A stretch of DNA of 34,066 nucleotides from Paracoccaceae bacterium (lineage in GTDB: Bacteria > Pseudomonadota > Alphaproteobacteria > Rhodobacterales > Rhodobacteraceae): positions 1-34,066 of the forward strand of contig JAOHEK010000029.1 in NCBI GenBank assembly GCA_028097405.1, written 5' to 3'. This document shows, in pieces, positions 32,308 to 34,066 of the stretch. The translations under genes and the position numbers were made by a program. How positions within the stretch are numbered: the stretch's first letter is position 1; the number at the start of each line of letters is the position of its first letter. The notes beneath the pieces were generated by a model, which did no database searches, was not told the DNA's origin, and was given only the letters and a program-made list of their open reading frames with translations.

Positions 32308-32949
32308 TCAATTGACGGTCAAGCGGCACAGGACGGTATTGCTTTGCTCAAGGTCCGGGCCCCAAATCAGTTCGGCATCATCCGACCAGCTGATCTGATC
32401 ATAGCCATCCTTTGGGCTGACCTCACGAGCAGTGTAGAAGTCGGCATTCGGCCAAGCCGAAGCGTCGAAGTCCGCGGTGTCCCAACCGCTTGGCTCGCCC
32501 TCGGCCTCAAAGGTACAAGCCCCCTCACCCGCCACTGGATTCTCTTCGCTTTCGCAAGTTTTGTCCAAAGGCGCGGTATGGATCACTAGACAAGACCAAT
32601 CGCCGGAGCTGACTGCAATCGTCGCGCCCGCCGCATCGCGGATTTGCAAGATCAGACCACCATCACCCATTTGTTGGCGACGCGAACCGATGTATTCTAG
32701 GCCTGTGTCGTTTTCTTTGAAATCCTTCGCCACAACGCCAACCACAAACGGGCGCTCGGCGTCGAACGTGAAACTTTCTGCGTTAAACGACCGCTCAGTC
32801 GTGATCGGCACGCTGTCTTCGGCGACTTGAACGCCGTCGATGCGCATCTCGAACCAATTGTCAGCCCAGACGTCGGCTTCAAAGGTGTCTGCGGCAACGG
32901 CGGTGGCGGACATCAGGCACATGAGTGATGCAGTTAGAGTGTGTTTCAA
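32308..32949 (-). CDS. Conserved secreted protein of the YHYH/PEBP operon
   Basis: The product has 213 residues with a signal peptide (about 1-20, ending AVAAD). The rest carries conserved Trp-rich motifs (ADVWADNWFEM, DTGLEYIGSRRQQMGDGG and SWSDDAELIWGPDLEQ) and four or five cysteines likely to form disulfides. I know the pattern only from uncharacterised proteins found beside, or fused to, PEBP-family proteins in marine bacteria. The beta-rich look suggests a carbohydrate-binding-like sandwich. It is the first gene of the operon. Confidence 0.8.
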   Translation of the reverse strand: MKHTLTASLMCLMSATAVAADTFEADVWADNWFEMRIDGVQVAEDSVPITTERSFNAESFTFDAERPFVVGVVAKDFKENDTGLEYIGSRRQQMGDGGLILQIRDAAGATIAVSSGDWSCLVIHTAPLDKTCESEENPVAGEGACTFEAEGEPSGWDTADFDASAWPNADFYTAREVSPKDGYDQISWSDDAELIWGPDLEQSNTVLCRLTVN

Positions 32950-33023
32950 GGCAAACTCCCATCGGTCTAATTGTGATTATACGTTTGCACGACAGCCTTC
33001 CGTCGCGCCATTGTCGAATTTAT

Positions 33024-34066
33024 TCAATCGCGAAATTCAGCGCGCTTTAGGATGTGGTCAATGTCGACGCCGGGCGAGCCCCCGCCATAGGTTCTGGGGA
33101 CTCCACTCAAGTTCTGGCGGTGCGCATCCAAGATTGCACTAGGCGCGTCTTGCAGCAGAACCGTCTGCAACGTCAGCGCCATTTTCTCCGCGACAAAGCG
33201 TGCGGTGTTTTCAGGTGGCGTTCCGTCTTTGAATATTTCGGCAATCTCGTCTCGCAATGCGGAATCAAACCTGTTGATCTGGTCCAGATAGGCGTCCAGC
33301 GCCGCCGGTTCTTTTGCGATTGTGCGCAAGACATCCAAAGCGATGACGTTGCCCGAGCCTTCCCAAATCGCGTTCAAAGGGGCCTCGCGGTAAAGCCGCG
33401 CCATGGGGCCGTCTTGGATGTATCCGCCGCCCCCGTGGCATTCGAGGCATTCGTAGACAAAGTTGGGACAGCGCTTGGTCAGCAGGTATTTCGCCAAGGC
33501 AACGGCAAGTCGAATATAGGCGCGTTCTTCGGGGGCGTCCGATCCAAACCGGGCGGCGATATGGATCACCATCGCGACGGCCGCTTCGTATTCCACCTGA
33601 AGATCGGCCAGAACCGCGCGCATCAAGGGCTGATCAATCAGACGGCGTTGAAAAGCGCTGCGCCCCATCGTGTGGTTGATCGCTTGGGCCAGCGCCATGC
33701 GCATAATCCCCAGCGTCGCCGCAACGGCACCAAGACGCGTGTGGTGCACCATGTCGAGGATGCTTTTGACGCCATTGCCGGGATCGCCAATCCGCTGCGC
33801 CCATGCGCCATGGTATTCGATTTCGGACGAGGCATTGGCGATGTTGCCCAGCTTGTTCTTCAGCCGCATCACGTTGATCGTATTAAGCGACCCGTCGGCC
33901 AAAACACGCGGCACCAGAAAGCACGTCATCTGTTCGTCGAGATAAGCCAGCGTCAGAAACCCGTCTGACATGGGCGCCGAACAGAACCATTTGTGCCCGG
34001 TCAGGGCGTAACCACCATCGGTCAAGGCTGAAGCTCTCGTCGTGTTCGCGCGCACGTCGCTGCCAC
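33024..34066 (-). CDS. aidB: AidB-like acyl-CoA dehydrogenase (5' end beyond window)
   Basis: At least 347 residues are visible; the frame runs off the right edge (Gly-Ser-Asp-Val-Arg is read before the first possible GTG at 34055, so that GTG is not the start). The acyl-CoA dehydrogenase fold shows GHKWFCSAPMSDGFL, then FQRRLIDQPLMRAVLADL, CLECHGGGGYIQDGPM and YREAPLNAIWEGSGNV; the last is characteristic of AidB, the flavoprotein of the alkylation response, rather than fatty-acid enzymes. The stop is TGA or TAA-type at 33024. It lies 74 bases upstream of the secreted-protein operon on the same strand. Confidence 0.88.
   Translation of the reverse strand, partial: GSDVRANTTRASALTDGGYALTGHKWFCSAPMSDGFLTLAYLDEQMTCFLVPRVLADGSLNTINVMRLKNKLGNIANASSEIEYHGAWAQRIGDPGNGVKSILDMVHHTRLGAVAATLGIMRMALAQAINHTMGRSAFQRRLIDQPLMRAVLADLQVEYEAAVAMVIHIAARFGSDAPEERAYIRLAVALAKYLLTKRCPNFVYECLECHGGGGYIQDGPMARLYREAPLNAIWEGSGNVIALDVLRTIAKEPAALDAYLDQINRFDSALRDEIAEIFKDGTPPENTARFVAEKMALTLQTVLLQDAPSAILDAHRQNLSGVPRTYGGGSPGVDIDHILKRAEFRD

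Noticed and set aside
33054-33968. 304-codon plus-strand frame opposite the AidB-like gene
   Set aside because: Antisense shadow; the minus strand carries the acyl-CoA dehydrogenase motifs.

Overview
The window looks like an accessory-rich stretch of a marine alphaproteobacterial chromosome, most likely Rhodobacteraceae (Roseobacter group). The clues are a VPLPA-CTERM surface protein, a persulfide-oxidation operon of Roseobacter type, a cyanide-insensitive-type bd oxidase and the overall codon and protein style. No rRNA, tRNA or CRISPR array was found. Identifications rest on motif and family recognition by eye; no database search was run.

Layout. (1) 106-4087, minus: a two-gene unit of a DUF6493-like large protein and a SWIM zinc-finger protein. 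(2) About 4214-7050: two IS110-superfamily elements side by side. The first is IS1111-like with 13-bp inverted repeats and a frameshifted transposase; the second has an intact DEDD transposase. (3) 7101-7742: LysE/RhtB exporter. (4) 8162-13903, minus: a polysaccharide synthase operon (cupin PMI-like protein, BcsB-like periplasmic subunit, GT2 synthase with an MshEN-like N-terminus, polytopic membrane protein). (5) 13904-15456: a long gene-poor stretch with dyads and an IS5-family remnant. (6) 15457-19417, minus: ECF sigma factor and anti-sigma, then DUF7282, VPLPA-CTERM, DoxX and fasciclin genes. Three of these genes carry the same TGAAAC-N17-CGTG promoter 46-49 nt before their start codons, which suggests one ECF regulon. 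(7) 19424-22537: a truncated ATPase fragment and the cioAB-type bd oxidase operon with a 34-residue DUF2474 subunit. (8) 22600-23682: 1-Cys peroxiredoxin plus an EF-hand gene broken by an in-frame stop.

(9) 23738-30242, plus: a reactive-sulfur operon. An NsrR/IscR-like Rrf2 regulator and a Crp/Fnr regulator overlap, followed by remnants of DUF2892 and YeeE-type genes, a His-rich exported protein, an ETHE1/Blh-type persulfide dioxygenase, a phosphatase-like/sulfide:quinone oxidoreductase fusion and a SulP anion transporter. The 13-bp palindrome GTGACAATGTCAC lies before both transcription units. The likely logic is sulfide to persulfide (SQR), persulfide to sulfite (dioxygenase), and anion movement by SulP. 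(10) 30373-32949: a truncated M24 peptidase collides tail to tail with a truncated PEBP gene, which is the last gene of a secreted-protein trio (PEBP, YHYH, unnamed). (11) 33024 to the window end: AidB-like acyl-CoA dehydrogenase, incomplete.

The window shows much recent decay: a frameshifted transposase, a nonsense mutation, two in-frame deletion scars, a two-gene collision, a truncated regulator and an IS5 stub. The strongest new signals are the ECF promoter triplet and the shared palindrome of the sulfur operon.
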